Below are positions 1 to 12,945 of a stretch of 64,000 bases of DNA, in pieces (within the stretch, counting starts at the first letter, position 1; each line of letters starts with the position of its first letter). Made by a program: the position numbers and the translations under genes. The stretch is from Lutjanus erythropterus. Taxonomy: Eukaryota; Chordata; Actinopteri; Lutjaniformes; Lutjanidae. The stretch is from assembly GCA_020091685.1 (NCBI GenBank), contig CM034613.1, positions 10,448,331 through 10,512,330 on the forward strand, given 5' to 3'. Under the pieces are notes generated by a model. The model saw nothing but the letters and a program-made list of their open reading frames with translations, had not been told where the DNA came from and searched no databases.

Positions 1-1027
1 TTCCTTGACAAATTTCAGGAATACAAGGTCACAAATGTGAATCCTGTGCTTAGGTGAAACATCTAATTGGGCAAGAAAAACTAGAACCATATAAACAGTC
101 AATGTGCCCTTGAGCACAGCACCAAAACTGCCTTATAATTAAATGTACTGTAACTGCATGAATGTGAATGACAGGATGTTGGAGCAAAAGCTGCTGAAAG
201 GAACTGTAAATCTGTTCAAAACAACCCACAGAGATATCTCGATAGATGCTCACACCTTCATCTTAATATGTAGTAAACACCAAACAACGGCTGTCTGCAT
301 AACACGCACATGCACATATACCCACAAAGTAATTGCTCGCCTCCGGGCTGTCTGTCAAACGCCGTCTGGTTTTATAATGACATGCTAATAAGGCACTAAC
401 GACAGAGAAAAAGGCTAACAAGCTTTGCAATTAAAATGACCGAAAACTCTTCTCCTCCCCTTCACTCCTGCCTCTCCTCCGCTCCTCCCCAGGGGACCCG
501 GGTGTTTTGTCAGCCTCTCTCAGTTTAAGTAGTTTTCATAATGGAGGCAGGCACATCAAGAAAGTGTCAGTTAGGAACCGTTTGTGCATGAGAAGAGGAA
601 AGTGTGTTGAGTGTGTCTTTTTATTTAATCTCCAATAATGTTTCTGTTTAAGAGCGGAGTTGAGTGTTGAAAAAAGTCCCTTGAGGGCTTCCCACAAAGC
701 TGCACACACCATCCTCCTCCTCCTCTTTCCTTTCTTCTCCTCCTCAAAGTCTTTTTTTTGTGATAATGCAACAGGACAAGGTCTGAAAAACTTAAATCAT
801 GCAGAGTGGGAACGACAGAGGACAAGAGAGGAAGGAGACAGAGAAGAGACAGTCCAGCTTGAGTGGGATAAAGGGGTTTAGCATCTCGCCACCATTTGCA
901 TAAATTATCAAACGCATCTCCCCTGTTGACTGTTGGATCGATCCAGGCAGCAAATTACCCGCTCAACACCCCTTGTTAAATATGAACATGAAGCCCTCGC
1001 TGTGTGAGAGAAAAGTGACAGTAGGTG
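1..1027. other. non-coding, no recognised feature
   Basis: No supported gene. A pyrimidine-rich stretch lies at 450-500 and a purine-rich one at 805-860. The short open frames are low complexity. The block at about 320-450 has a mixed-composition, non-repetitive look that could be conserved non-coding DNA, but nothing in the sequence proves it. Confidence 0.5.
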
Positions 1028-1480
1028 GACTCTTAGAAAAAAGGATTGTTCCTGAAGAGCTTAGGTTCTACCCAGAAGCATTTTTTCCTGAAAAACCAAT
1101 TCATCAAGGAGGGTCCCCCTTGGGTGGGGTTTCAAATGAAACCTCTGGAACATAAAAGGTTTTCCAGCAGAACCCCCCGGGTGATTTCTAGATGAAAGCC
1201 TTGAAGTACTCCAGATGACACCCTTTGAATATAAAAGGGTTCTCTTTAGAGCCCTATGAATGGGTTTTCCATGAAACCCTTGGAATATAAAGGGGTTTTT
1301 GCTTATGACCCCCTGGGTGGGTTCTCGTTAGCATCCTTAGAGGGTAACAGGTTCTGGAGTGAACAGGTTCACAGAGGTGTCAAGATATGACCCTTTATTT
1401 TAGGTTCTAGTTAGAAGCCTCTGAAATGGTTCTAGGTAAAAACGTTTCGACCTGGAACAAAAATGGTTTCCCCTTGGGCA
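1028..1480 (+). mobile_element. GAACC-rich inverted-repeat element, copy 1 (truncated)
   Basis: The copy starts with an ACTCTTAGAAAAAAGG end (near 1029) and continues into repeated units of the type GAACCCCCTGGGTG, TTTCTAGATGAAAGCC, TTGAATATAAAAGGG. The internal units have a period near 57 bp and are decayed. No ORF for a transposase is present, so the element is non-autonomous. The right end is eroded near 1460-1480. Confidence 0.75.
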
Positions 1481-2440
1481 CAGATCTCAGGAAGACCAAA
1501 GGGTATGTGTCTATGCCAACATCTAAAGAACATAAAGTTGCCCCCTACAATGAATTACATAATTTAAAATGTATTTTTAATAGAAGCAGACTCCAATTTT
1601 AAAATAGTTCACACATAAACATGACTCAGGTTGAAGGTTTTGTTTGTGTTTGTGTGCAAAGTGGTATGAACCACATACGTCACTTTCCTGTCATGGAGTG
1701 AAAACAAGTGCTGTAGTGCTGGGCCAGTCAATAAGTGTACATCTGTGGCAAACACTTCATCACAGGTTAGTTAATGATGTTACGGTGTAAATGACTTGTG
1801 GTCACAGTGTCTGTTGATTGAAGCCCTCCCCTTCTATTCTGCTCAGTGGTATGAATCGAATATGTTACTTTCCTGTCGTGGTGTGAAAACAAACACTGTA
1901 GTGCCGGGCCAGTCAGAGTGGGTTGAGCACAGCACATTGGTCGCAAATGATGAATAAATGATGTGTCAATTGTGCCTGTAGATTGAAACAAATCAGAAGC
2001 AAAGAGTCTTAGTGACAGTGTAACAAAATTTTAAAAATATGTTTCTACCATAAAATGCTCACTTTTAGAATGGAGTTTGGTTTAACAGTCTAGCAACTCA
2101 AGAAACCGTCAGGAGAGGGTATGTTAACATGAAAAATTCACATAAATTGAGCTGACCTACCTTCTAATAATGAACCTTGTAAACAGCGCCATTGAGTGTG
2201 AGAAATAAGACGGTAGGTGGATTCAATTTCATCACCGGTGTTGAATTAAATTTGATAGAGACAAAAACCACCAAGGCCAGTCATCAGCGATGAAGAGGCC
2301 TTTGTGTTGCCTACTGTGTGTTTGTGTGTACTGCTTTGCGTTTGACCTCAGAAAAAGCTGCAATGTCTGTAAAAGGCAACATCCACTACCTCCACTTTTT
2401 TTGTCTGTGTGTGCAGATGAGTGTCTTTCAAAGGAAAGCG

Positions 2441-2476
<36 letters not shown>

Positions 2477-3270
2477 AAGACACAGGAAGACACAATGCCT
2501 TGTAGAGTCATTGCAGCTCCCTCCTTAAATGTGCAGCTGTGTTATCTTTATTGTCTCATCTTTAAAAGGACTAAAACTAAAATCTTTGGCTTCAAACCAT
2601 TCAGCTGAGGAGGACAGGCAAAGCTGCCAGGAAGAGATTTACAGTCATACAAATTCTCAGCTCTTAATCTGCCTCACCGACAAAGTCGTCAGGGCAGCGG
2701 CAGCATTAAAAGAATCACATTTATGAGCATTCTGCTCTTTCAACATTTCCAAAACTAAGGCCTGAAAATCGGTATTTGTACAAAGTTTTTGAATAAAGTC
2801 CAAGGTTAAAGAAATTCTCCAAGCGGCAGATGAATGTTTCCTAGACACAGTTTTATAGGGTTGTAAATTTTGCAGCAAGCATGAAAAAGTAGTCTGTGAT
2901 TCTGCAACTATTCATAATCTTGACATATACAAACTCTCAAATTTTTCCACAATAATTTATACTCTGTGCTGTGATTTGGAATATAAATATTTTATCATTT
3001 GCTGGATTTATTTGTTCCAAATATCCTACAGTGCTGAGATGGGGTACGACTTTAGCATGGTGGTAAAAACTCACCTGTCAGTGTTACTTTAAAAATGTTT
3101 TCCAATATAATTACTAATTACTTTTTAGAAAATCTAATCGATAATCTAATCCAAGTATCACAATATTAAAGCACCGTCACTTGATTACTTCTGCTACGTT
3201 TGGATTACCACAATAATAAAAATGGTGTTAGGTTTATTGTTTGTTTGTCACCACCTACAGTCCCAAAATA
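1481..3270. other. non-coding with one short CA array
   Basis: AT-rich sequence. The segments at about 1660-1720 and 1845-1930 are diverged duplicates of each other (shared wording around CACTTTCCTGTC and GTGAAAACAA, each followed by a GGGCCAGTCA block). No gene is supported. Confidence 0.55.
2445..2474 (+). repeat. (CA)n microsatellite
   Basis: About 15 CA units, followed by two copies of GGAAGACACA. Confidence 0.95.
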
Positions 3271-3294
3271 TTTTGCAGTAGTAGCTAACTAGAT

Positions 3295-3540
3295 TTCTGT
3301 CTAGCTAACGTCAGTGGTTGGTCTGTCTAGCTAATGTTAGCGGTTAATCTGTGTGGCTAATGTTAGTATGTTGGTGTGTTCAACTAACATTAGCGGTTGA
3401 TCCTTGTAGCTAATGTTAGTGATTGGTCTGTGTGACTAATTTTGCCAGCTGGTTAGTGAAACTAAAGTTAGCAGTCAATTTGTGTCACTAATGTTAGCGG
3501 TTGGTGTGTACAGCTAATGTTAGTTGTTGGTCTTACCTGT
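3295..3540 (+). repeat. 26-bp minisatellite, about nine units
   Basis: Successive 26-bp units of the form GGTTGGTCTGT followed by CTAGCTAATGTTAGC can be read from about 3300 to 3540 with scattered substitutions. It is followed at 3556-3580 by a GGTT tetranucleotide run. Related 26-bp units occur near 6110, 10830 and 41780. Confidence 0.85.
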
Positions 3541-3787
3541 AAATGTTTATTTAGATTGGTTGGTTGGTTGGTTGGTTGATGGCAGCATTGTACATTGATG
3601 TTGATCTTGATTTTAATTAAAATATTTAAATTTCTACCTGGGAAAGCATTTTTTTTACAATAGACCATGATAAGAAATTGGTTGTAAGATGATCTATGGT
3701 TTCATCGGAGGCCAGAGTGGTGTTTGAAACCTGTGAAGTATTGTACGCATGTGTATGGTCCTCTATTGTTCTTTGTTTCAACATTAA

Positions 3788-3945
3788 GGGGCAGCAGTAG
3801 CTCAGTCTGTAAGAATGTGGCTTGGGGACTGGTGGGTAGCAAGTCCAGCATGGACCAAAAAGTATTGAGTGGACTGGTGGCTGGAGAGGTGCCAGGTTGC
3901 CAGTTGCGCTGAAATGCATCTTTTTTTCTCTCCCTCTTCTTTTCA
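3788..3945 (+). mobile_element. tRNA-derived SINE fragment, sense
   Basis: The segment begins GGCAGCAGTAGCTCAGT, a tRNA-like A-box region, followed by a B-box-like AAGTCCAGC segment and a tail reading GGACTGGTGGCTGGAGAGGTG. This matches the layout of a SINE-like repeat common in teleosts. An antisense relative lies at 49136-49431. Confidence 0.7.
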
Positions 3946-4161
3946 TTAACAGCTCTCCATTCTTTTTTTAGGATCAGTATCAGACAGCAAGGTCACAAAG
4001 TCGTACATCTTTGCTTTCCTCTCCTCCTCTGTCTCCGCCTCTCGTCCTCTCACCATCCTCTCATCCCCTCTCCTCCTTGACGTGACTAGTGACAGGACCA
4101 AACACAATAAAACTTCACACGTCACTGGAGCCATCAAGTGCCACCCACACACCCTACATCA

Positions 4162-4163
<2 letters not shown>

Positions 4164-4210
<47 letters not shown>
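4164..4210 (+). repeat. (TG)n microsatellite
   Basis: A 47-bp uninterrupted TG run. Confidence 0.97.
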
Positions 4211-4212
<2 letters not shown>

Positions 4213-4599
4213 CAGTATTAAGGAGGTAGATTGAAGGTGAAGGCTCCAGTATTGTCATGCCCATCACTACAGAGACTTCTCCCCTCTCTGCCTGTCACCT
4301 GCTGCCCTTTAGATAAAAGAAAGGAGAGGTGGAGTAGAGAGTTTAAAACTTTATTAAGTAAAGATGTTATGAGTCTGACTCATCATACTCAGACATGCAC
4401 ATGAAATTAATTCAAGCAGAGGCTGAGACAAATAAAAAAGCTGGGAAGGGCGAAGGACGGTCAGGGAAATGAGAGGAGAAGAATGAAGCAAATACAGCCT
4501 GGCATACACATTAAAGTGACAGGAAGTAGTTTTGTCAGGTGACTCAAGCTGAGACGTGTAAATCTGGGCTGTGTGACCCTCTAGAGAAAATATTTTTTT

Positions 4600-4800
4600 A
4601 ACCTTGTTAACATATCTGTAACTGGGTTACATCAACAAAAATCAATTTAATCTAAAATTAGTTCAAATCAGAGTTTAACAAAACTAGGCTTAAGATGAAT
4701 TCAAATAAAATCAATTTAGTAAATATAAGTTTATTGATCTAAACCATATTAAATACAGTTAAATCAATATGGAGGTGCTTGCTTACCTATATTAAATAAA
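4600..4800. repeat. dispersed AT-rich repeat, copy 1
   Basis: The run containing TTAGTTCAAATCAGAG and GGAGGTGCTTGCTTACC recurs in degraded form at 43570-43735, and its complement at about 56690-56935. This is an unclassified interspersed repeat. Confidence 0.55.
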
Positions 4801-6104
4801 AAATATATAAAATATATAGCAAAATGCTAGGCCTACAGCAAAATGAGGGGTATCGAAGGGGGTTATCTCATGTTAGTTAATTATAGGCAGTTATATAGCG
4901 ACATCCACAAGTGAATTTTATGTTTCAAAGACACCCTTTTCACTCTGTGCTGCAGTAACAGTTGAACAAGCTTGATACCTGCTGGAACCTTGGCCCACTT
5001 TTCCTTTCCTGTCATTCTTAGGTTCGCAGGATGCTATCAACTAGCTAGCTAATGATTGATGTAGATTACTTAGTCATCTTAACCAAATTTTTTTTTTTCT
5101 TCTTCAACATAGACAAGCCTAGCACATTGTATATATCTAAGTAAAGGAAACAGAAGGGTGCCAAGCTTGGTCAACGGTTAATGGAGCACAGAGCAAAACA
5201 GGACTTAGGAACTTTCATTACCAGAATGGACACAGACATCTACATTCACGTGTCTATAATAGCTACAAACAGTTCAAGCACTTTACAAGGAAGAGTTTTA
5301 TTGACATGTGTTTGACACAATTAATTTTCTTTGGATTTGACGGGTACAACCTTGACAAAGACTTGTCACAGCAGTATAAATGAATTGAAAGCATCTGGAA
5401 CAATAACCAGTAAAGAACAACGTAAGTCCTTGAAGTGACCAGAGCATCCAGGAACTGTTCGTTGTTTTGAGAATTAAAGTTAATTATGATGAAGAGGCTT
5501 CTGTTTGGTCAACTATTTATGAGCAAAAATAGATAAGACACATTTTGGTGGCTTAATCTAACTCTGAATATGTAAATTTTGAAGCTGATAGCTGAACTTG
5601 ATAGTTATCCATATGAAATTACATGAAATATGATGTGAAAGTGGAGGAGGTGTGAAAATTTACACCTACTCTGAAGATAACTTCTTTTGCTTTGCTGTGT
5701 TGGGAAAATATCTCATTTAAATCGACCAATTTTGACTTCAGCTGGCGTTCATCTCAGCTCCTTCTCACTTTGCTGGAAATGTTCACGGTTTCTTAATTGC
5801 CCATTTAGTTTGAACACAGGTTTGGGGTACAAAGTAATGTCACTTCATTTCTTTACAACTTGTAACTTTTGCATTACCTCAATACCAAACGGTGAAATTG
5901 TTTCGGCAAATATAATATTTTATGTTCATTTATTTATTGTTTATCCAAATATATATATATGTTTTTTTTGTTATGCATGAATGTGCATTGTGATTAATAG
6001 CAGTAATTATGGACATTTAAATGTATTATGTTAATGGCTATTCACACATCACACTCAAAGTTCATGTAAACTAACACTAGTAGTAGTCATGGTAAGTTAA
6101 CTAT
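4801..6104. other. non-coding, no recognised feature
   Basis: AT-rich sequence without a supported gene or clear repeat. An AT dinucleotide run lies near 5948-5960. Confidence 0.5.
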
Positions 6105-6190
6105 TGCTGACTTTAATGTTAGCTAAGGTTAGTGGTTGGTCTGTGTATTTAACGTTAACAGTTGGTTTATGTGGCTAACATTAGTGTCTG
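6105..6190 (+). repeat. 26-bp minisatellite, two to three units
   Basis: Two adjacent 26-bp units related to the array at 3295-3540 (GGTTGGTCTGTGTA and AGTTGGTTTATGTG starts, each with a TAACGTTAAC or CTAACATTAGT core). Confidence 0.7.
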
Positions 6191-6618
6191 AACAACAGGG
6201 GAAATCTTCTTGTGTGATGTATAAATATTGATGAATGAGGTCAGATAAGGACAGAAAATGCAGCAGCTGTGAGACAGGGAGGAAGACCCTCATCAGCACT
6301 AATGGATGCCTCCGAAAACTGCTCCGTAATGAGCGTTTTTACTGCTTAGTCGTCCCTGTGTGACTTGTGCGTGTGATATGAACATTATGCCAGTCGTCAC
6401 CCCATCCATCTCGTCTCTGTCTCTTAATTTGCTCTCTCAATCTGCATTGGGGGGTCACCTCCAGCGTTTGTGTGAGTGAAACCGAGAGAGTGTGTGTGAA
6501 TGTTTGGTATAACTCATGTCTGACTCTGTGACACATTCTTGGCTGCCACACACACGTCTGTGGATATTGAGGTTGATGGCTGAATGCTAGAGTGGTTATT
6601 GTGTGTGTGAGAGGCAGA

Positions 6619-6620
<2 letters not shown>

Positions 6621-6668
<48 letters not shown>
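6621..6668 (+). repeat. (GT)n microsatellite
   Basis: A 48-bp GT run. The long low-complexity frames across it are artefacts. Confidence 0.97.
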
Positions 6669-6672
<4 letters not shown>

Positions 6673-7133
6673 GAGGCAGACAATTTGCACCGTTCCTGTT
6701 TGCCAACCATAAACCGTTTGCATTCTATAATAGTGTTTGCAAAAATTTATCTATGCGAGCCCTCTCACAAATTATCCGTTGTGTTTGTGGGAGTATTTGT
6801 GTATGAATCACTGATGTGTAATCTGTTTGATGTGGTCAGCTCGTTTATGGTTTCACAGATAATGGTTTTCTCTCCTTCCTTGGAAGTTTATTTCAGTTAC
6901 GAACAATGATTTACACCAAACATGTCCTCTGGTTAAATATGTTTCTTTTGTTTTCAGCTGTTGAAAGCAGTGGAATGAAACAGCTTTAAATGCATGCAGG
7001 AGTTCTTCCCCCGAGGTAGAAAAAAAAATTGTATTATTATTGCTCCACTGTCATGTTGTTTTTTCTCTGAATAGAATAATAAATTGAATGAGCACTGCAG
7101 TAGGTGAGGTTAAAAAAAATAGTATAAGAAAAG

Positions 7134-7700
7134 CAGAATGCATTGATTTGCAAATACTTTTCAACTTGTATTCAGTTGAATTCAGCACAAAGACAGGATG
7201 TTAAATATTCAAACTGATTAACTTTATTGTTTTTTGTAGGCATGCACTCATTCTGAATTTAGTGCCTGCATCATGTTAAATAAAAGTTGAGATAGGTGCA
7301 AAAGACTGGCAAAATTGGGCATTAGTGCTCATGTCATGGTTAACTGTGAAGGTGCCATTGATGCTGAAAGGTATTTCGTTTTGGAGCAACATATGCTGCC
7401 ATCTAGATGGTGTTTTTTTTTTTCAGAGACACCCCTGCTTATTTCAGCAAGACAATGTCAAGACATATTCTGTCTCCCACTGAAAAATACAATGACAGAA
7501 ACCCTGGACTGCTGAGCACCTGAAGTCATACATCAAGCAAGAATTTCAGTGTTGATAAAAGAAAAGATGATGTATCACAGTGGTAAACATGCTCTAGTTG
7601 CAAACTTTTTGGAATGTGTTCCAGGCATCAAATTCATAATGAGTGTATATTTACAAAAACAATAAAGATAATCAGTTTGAACATTAAAGTTAATGTGATA
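7134..7700 (+). mobile_element. Tc1-like transposon remnant A, sense
   Basis: The termini resemble a common teleost Tc1-like family (ATTTGCAAATACTTTTCAAC at the left; TCAGTTTGAACATTAAAG at the right). The middle keeps transposase-derived wording around 7380-7460 (TTGGAGCAACATATGCTGCC, then a damaged QQDN catalytic region). It has large internal deletions and frame breaks and is non-functional. Confidence 0.8.
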
Positions 7701-8600
7701 CTAGCAATATTGTGCAATTTGGTACAATGACTCATATAGTCTGATTTGAGTAAAAGTTTCTATGAATAACTAGAAACATATTGAAAATATTTTTGTGTCT
7801 GATATGTGTGTGAATTATTTGAAATAAATTATCATCATGATTAATCTTCTTAAATTATACTGAAAATGTAGTGACAGTGATTTATCACTGCCAGCGTGCT
7901 GTTTACTTACTTTAGGAGGCAGACAAACATCTGCCATAATTGATTTATATAGATTCTTTAATCACTATTGCAGCCACTTTCTCAGTAGCTCTCCTTATTC
8001 CTCCCCTATTTAACATCTTTGATGTGTTTGACAGCATTAATAAATATATTTATGGAGGTGAATTCCCCTCTTCATTTCCAATCCAACCTTCATTTTGAGC
8101 GTTTAACCAGGTAGATCATCTCAAAAATGCCACCGTCGTGACCAATTTCTCGGCTAATGACAAGAATTTTAATTGCAAGGACAGAAAAGTCCAGTTTGAG
8201 AAAATTGCTCATCTAAAATTCTGGATCTTTGCCCTCTCTTTTTCTCCCTCATAATTCTCCTCTTTGCTTCACGTCCTGCGTATTGGTAACAGATAGTTGA
8301 AATTCACTGTGTCTTTTGGACTCTGCTGACCTTCCCCACTCCCTTTATCCCATCTCATCTCCTCTACAACCCTCAAGACTTCTGAATAATAACCAAAACA
8401 AGAAGAGGAAGAGGGAACTCTTTAAATATTGATGGCGTCTTTTTCAGTCTTTCTCAACTGACCGTGAACGGCGGCAACTTGAGGGTCCAAAAAAGAGGAA
8501 GGTGGCCTTAGCAATAAAACCAAAACACACACAGATATAGACTGATGCAAAGAAATAGAGAAAAAGAAACCTGTACATAGGTCTTCAACAAAACCCTGCA
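7701..8600. other. non-coding, possible conserved element
   Basis: No gene is supported. The block at about 8090-8230 is non-repetitive, of balanced composition and contains homeodomain-like TAATT cores; it is a candidate regulatory element on appearance only. Confidence 0.35.
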
Positions 8601-9334
8601 GTCACACAAATAAGGTTTCCATGAGGGTTCTTCCTGAAGGCCAGAGTTCTACCCAGAACCATTTGCCTATCAAGAACCCTTTTTTGAAGAAAGGGTTTGC
8701 TAAAGATCCTTTGTAAGACTAAAGGATCTGTTCAGAACTCTTTTCATCGTAAGAGAAGAAACCATACTGGGTGGCTTATAGATAAAACCCCTGGAATATA
8801 AAAAGGTTCACAGTAGAAACCCCTTGGTTGGTTCTAGATAAAACTCTTGGAATGTAAAAAGGTTATCAGTAGAACCTCCTGGGTGGGTTCCAGATAAATC
8901 CTTTTGAATATAAAATGTTCCTGAGTAGAACCCCATGGGTTGCCTTCAGATAAAACCCTTGGACAATAAAAGAGTTCTCAGTAGAAACCCTTGGGTATGT
9001 TTTAGATACCCATGGAATATAAAAGGGTTCCTGGTAGGAGCCCCTGGCTGAGTTATTGTGAGCACACTCAGAAGGTGAAAAGATTCTGGATAGAACCCCC
9101 AGAGAGGGTTCTGGGAGGAAACATTAGACCATAGAATAGTTCTCTGTAGACCCTCTTTTAGGGGGTTCTGAGTCAGACTTTCACACATGGTTCTAGGTAT
9201 AACCCGTTATGTTGGGTTCTTGGTGGAACCATCTAAAAGGTTTCCGTGTAGAAAGGTTTTACCAGGAACCAAAAGGGGGGACAGGCTGAAGAACCCTTTA
9301 TGGTTCAAGTTAGCATCTTTACCTTTGAGAGTGT
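8601..9334 (+). mobile_element. GAACC-rich inverted-repeat element, copy 2 (nearly complete)
   Basis: The left end CACACAAATAAGGTTTCC and right end ACCTTTGAGAGTGT are imperfect inverted repeats. Between them are at least five units of about 57 bp built from AGTAGAACCCCCTGGGTGGG, TTCTAGATAAAACCC and TTGGAATATAAAAAGG. A GT microsatellite begins just beyond the right end. There is no transposase frame. Confidence 0.8.
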
Positions 9335-9356
9335 GTAGTGTATTTCATTACCCACC

Positions 9357-9358
<2 letters not shown>

Positions 9359-9424
<66 letters not shown>
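9359..9424 (+). repeat. (GT)n microsatellite
   Basis: A 66-bp GT run. Confidence 0.97.
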
Positions 9425-9425
<1 letters not shown>

Positions 9426-10044
9426 GGTGTATTGTTGTGTGTCTGTTTAATTCGAGGGTAAACCTTCATCCTTATGTTTGCGGCGTGTACATCATCTCTC
9501 TTTAATGGAGGTAAATTAAGAGACACACAGATGCATCAACAGATCGGCCTCAGATGTAGATTTGTTATTAGTATTCGACTGGTCCTGCTCCACGCTGTGC
9601 TGGAGAGATCGTGTCTTGTTGTGTCTTTCGTGCCAATAAAGGCCAATTAAATTGAATCTGCCAAGACGCTGATAGACAGTGATAAGACTGGGCGAGGCCG
9701 AGAAACAGAGCGATCGCTGGGAGAAGGAAAATTAAATTTATGAAAACATAAAAAATATCCCTTGGAGAAAGAAAAGTGAGAGCTGACAGTCAGTTGATCT
9801 CAGCTGTTTGCATTATTGGATGATTTTGAAGTTGTTGTCTCACTAATCTTTGCTGGTAGAGTGGTATGTGCTGTCAGTTTACATGATGCAATGAGCTGCA
9901 ATATTGCAAATAACAAGCATGAGAGAACATCTGAGGGAATGACAGTATGCAACATTTCACTGTAAAGACTGATAACAAATAAAGGAATCGTTTTGAATGA
10001 ATGGGAAACTTGCATGTCAATATGTTGTTGCTGATTTATTTTAT
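9425..10044. other. non-coding, retroelement-like tail near 9630
   Basis: At 9630-9660 the wording GTGCCAATAAAGGCCAATT resembles the 3' end of teleost LINE or SINE copies. The rest shows no recognised feature. Confidence 0.4.
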
Positions 10045-10320
10045 TACAACCCCAATTCCAAAAATGTTAGTTGTGTAAAAAGTAAATAAAATCGAAATGC
10101 AATGATTTGCAAGAACTTTGACTTAGATTCAGTTGACTGCAAGACCAGATATTTAGTGATACACTTATTCTGAATTGATGTCAGCAACATTTCCCATAAT
10201 GGGGCAAGAGCATGTCTACCACTGTGATACATCACCTTTTCTTCTCACTCAGGAAGCGTTTGGGAACTGAGGACAATAATTGTTTAAGTTTATAAGTGAA
10301 AATTTTTCTCATTCTTGCTG
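10045..10320 (-). mobile_element. Tc1-like transposon remnant B, antisense
   Basis: It begins with ACAACCCCAATTCCAAAAA, the terminal motif of a common teleost Tc1-like family, then ATGATTTGCAAG and, near 10255, GGGAACTGAGGACAATAATTG. Only the 3' part of the element remains. Confidence 0.8.
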
Positions 10321-10600
10321 AAATGCTTCCTCAAGAAGACAAATGATATCATTTTCTTTGGGATACACATCAGTTTTAGGAACCTGTCTGCAGGGATTAG
10401 CTCCCTTTTCAGCCACAAGAGCTTTTATAAGGTCAAACACCTTTTGTATGATAAGGTCTGGTTTGCAGCTGGCTGCCCAAAGGTGTTGGATCGCGTTGAT
10501 GTCAGTGCTCTGTGTAGGCTAGACGAGTTCTTCAACACAAGTCTGTGCAAACCCTTTCTTTGTGATATTTTCATGTTGAAACAGCGGTTGTATTAGAGAA
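10321..10600 (-). mobile_element. second Tc1-like transposon fragment, antisense
   Basis: The stretch around 10480-10545 (CCCAAAGGTGTTGGATCG, then CTCTGTGTAGGCTAGACGAG, TTCTTCAACACA) matches the antisense transposase wording of another widespread fish DNA transposon. It abuts remnant B, suggesting nested or adjacent insertion. The 93-residue open frame over it is in the wrong direction and not a gene. Confidence 0.65.
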
Positions 10601-10829
10601 ACTTCCTAACTTGCAGATCCAATCTTTGGTTTGATAACCATGGTGATTAGGTTTAGGGCTACTGTGTAATTTAGTCTAATAGTCACTGTAGATAAAAGGT
10701 TCAATGTTTCTGTCCTAACTTTAGATAGGAAATGTTTTCGCTATCTTCCCAATATCTTAAATAAACTCTCCTTAACTTTAAGAAAACAGCTAAACTATCC
10801 TAACTTTCTTTTTTTCCACCTGTAGTAGT

Positions 10830-11060
10830 GGCTAATTTATTAACTAGTTAATGGTAGTGTTTATTAACAATAGCTAGCAATGGCATTTGCTAAGAACTAG
10901 CTATTGATAGAGTTTGCTAAAAGTAGCTAATGGTAGTGTTTGTTAATAGTAGCTAACAGCAGTGTTAACCAAGATTAGCTAACAGTAGTTTTAGGTAACA
11001 GTAGCTAATGATAGTACTTGTTAATAGCACCTACCAGTAGTGTTTGTAGTAGTGTTAGCT
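10830..11060 (+). repeat. 26-bp minisatellite, diverged array
   Basis: About eight units near 26 bp with the pattern AGTGTTTGTTAATAGTAGC followed by TAATGGT. Rotating the unit aligns it with the 3295-3540 array (shared TAGCTAATG core and TTG). Confidence 0.7.
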
Positions 11061-11724
11061 AGTCTGCTATCATTACACTTTCTTTTAACCTTTTTAGCCT
11101 TGTTAGCATCATAAATTTCGCAAAAATTAAATCTTTGGATTTCTCTACAGATGTTACCAACACCTCTGTTTTAAAGTTAAGTGCCCATCATCATTTTTGC
11201 TCTTTTTCTTGTATGTTTCAATGAGAAAAAACAGCAAAAGATGGGTTTCCTAAAGTTGAAGCAGGATTTGTTTGTGTAATACCAAATTGGGAAAAAATTG
11301 ATCTTCCTATCTTTGATCCTATCTTTACTTAAGACATAAGAGAGAAAGTTTCTGTAATACAGCCTCAGGAATGGGGCATGCTAAAACTTTTGCTTCAAAG
11401 TAAAAGGAAAGAGCCAAGGGCCTCACCCAAACATCTCTGGATCAAAGGCAGAAACTGGACAGCAGGTGTCCTGAAACTTGTGGACAATTATATACCTGCA
11501 GGGTAAACATATTTGATGTTGATTTTCAGAAACTGACAGTCAATATGATCAAAAACCCATCAAAAGCAAATGTTATCTTGTTGCTCCTTCATCTCGTTCG
11601 AACTCTAAGGATGTTTGCTGCTCTTTCCATCTGAGTCATCCTTCTTTCATTTCTTCCTGCCGTCTCCTTTCTACTCCCAGACTTTCCATCACTGCTGATT
11701 ACAGCTTGCGACCTGATTTCCACC

Positions 11725-11728
<4 letters not shown>
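11061..11728. other. non-coding, no recognised feature
   Basis: No gene, RNA or clear repeat is seen. Confidence 0.5.
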
Positions 11729-11812
<84 letters not shown>

Positions 11813-11819
11813 TGTGTGT
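11729..11819 (+). repeat. compound (TG)n(AG)n microsatellite
   Basis: A TG run to about 11794, then about nine GA units, then a short GT run. Confidence 0.97.
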
Positions 11820-12945
11820 CTGCTCTTTTAATTATGCGTCTGTTTGTGTCCTTTTCTTCATTTTGTGGGTCTGTAAATCCACTTCTTATCTTGTGTGTGT
11901 GTTATTTTCCCATTATCTAAGTATTTATAGCCTCTGTTTTGTTTGCATGTGAGTCAGTCTTGAGTGTGTGTGTTTGTGTCCCTCTCCTGAGTGTGTTTGA
12001 CTGAGTGTATGTTGTGCATTCAAGGCCCTCAGTCAAACGTCTTAATAACAGTCAGCATGAGGGCCCTTCAGCGCCATCGGTCATCTTTTTCTCGCTGCCT
12101 GATTAGTGGAAGTTGAAGCTGCAGGAGGATTTTAGGTCGAGCACAGTCAAGGGCAATCAGAGGGGTCTGGAGGGGTCTTAATGGTCCGAGACCTTCAGGA
12201 GACCAATTAGAGAGAGAGATGGAGGAGTGATGGATACACAGAGGAAAAATAGAGGACTAGAGGGGAAGGGGTTGATGAATTGAGGGGAGGTGGACAGCAA
12301 AGAGGATAAAATTAAAAGAAAGTGGGATGAAGGGAATTATGAAGAGGGAAAGAAGGATGGACAGGTGGAGGGAGAGACTTAGAGGGGCCAGGTTGGTTTA
12401 AAGTTGGGAAGAGGGAGGAACCAAGGAAAAGAGAGGATGCATGGATATAAACAAGGAAGAAAGGAAGTGAAGAAGTCTTTACTGTGTGCTGAGACTCAAA
12501 TGTCAGGGAGGAAGAAAACAAGTCTACAGCTACGCTCAAGGTCCAGTGAGGCTTTGCTCAGGAACAGCAGTGCTTTGAGCCAGATGCTAACATGCTGATG
12601 CTGTTGTTGCAATGCTGCACTCAATGGCGACGTGTTTGCAGTGTTCACAGGAAGAGTCCATATGGACACCCACTTCTTGTGGTGTTCAAGACCTCTGAAG
12701 TGAAATTTTTCTGAAAGCTCTGAGTTGTGACATGTTTGTTGACATTTTCACATTTTTATTTGAATAGAGTTTTTCTGGTTATTCTGTCTCTTTGAAGAAA
12801 CTGTTGATATTCCCAACAGCCAAACTTTTCCATTATGCCTCGGCATGTCCTGCATTATGTTACTCAATCACTAGCTTAATACTTTGTCAGCGTCAATGGC
12901 TTCTAGGCACAGTTTTGGCATCTATGTTGCTGTTGCCTTGCAGTG
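11820..12945. other. non-coding, purine-rich block at 12130-12480
   Basis: About 350 bp of strongly G/A-biased sequence on the + strand with decayed GGA/GAGG units. The low-complexity frames over it are not genes. The segment at 12000-12130 is unbiased and could be conserved non-coding DNA. Confidence 0.5.
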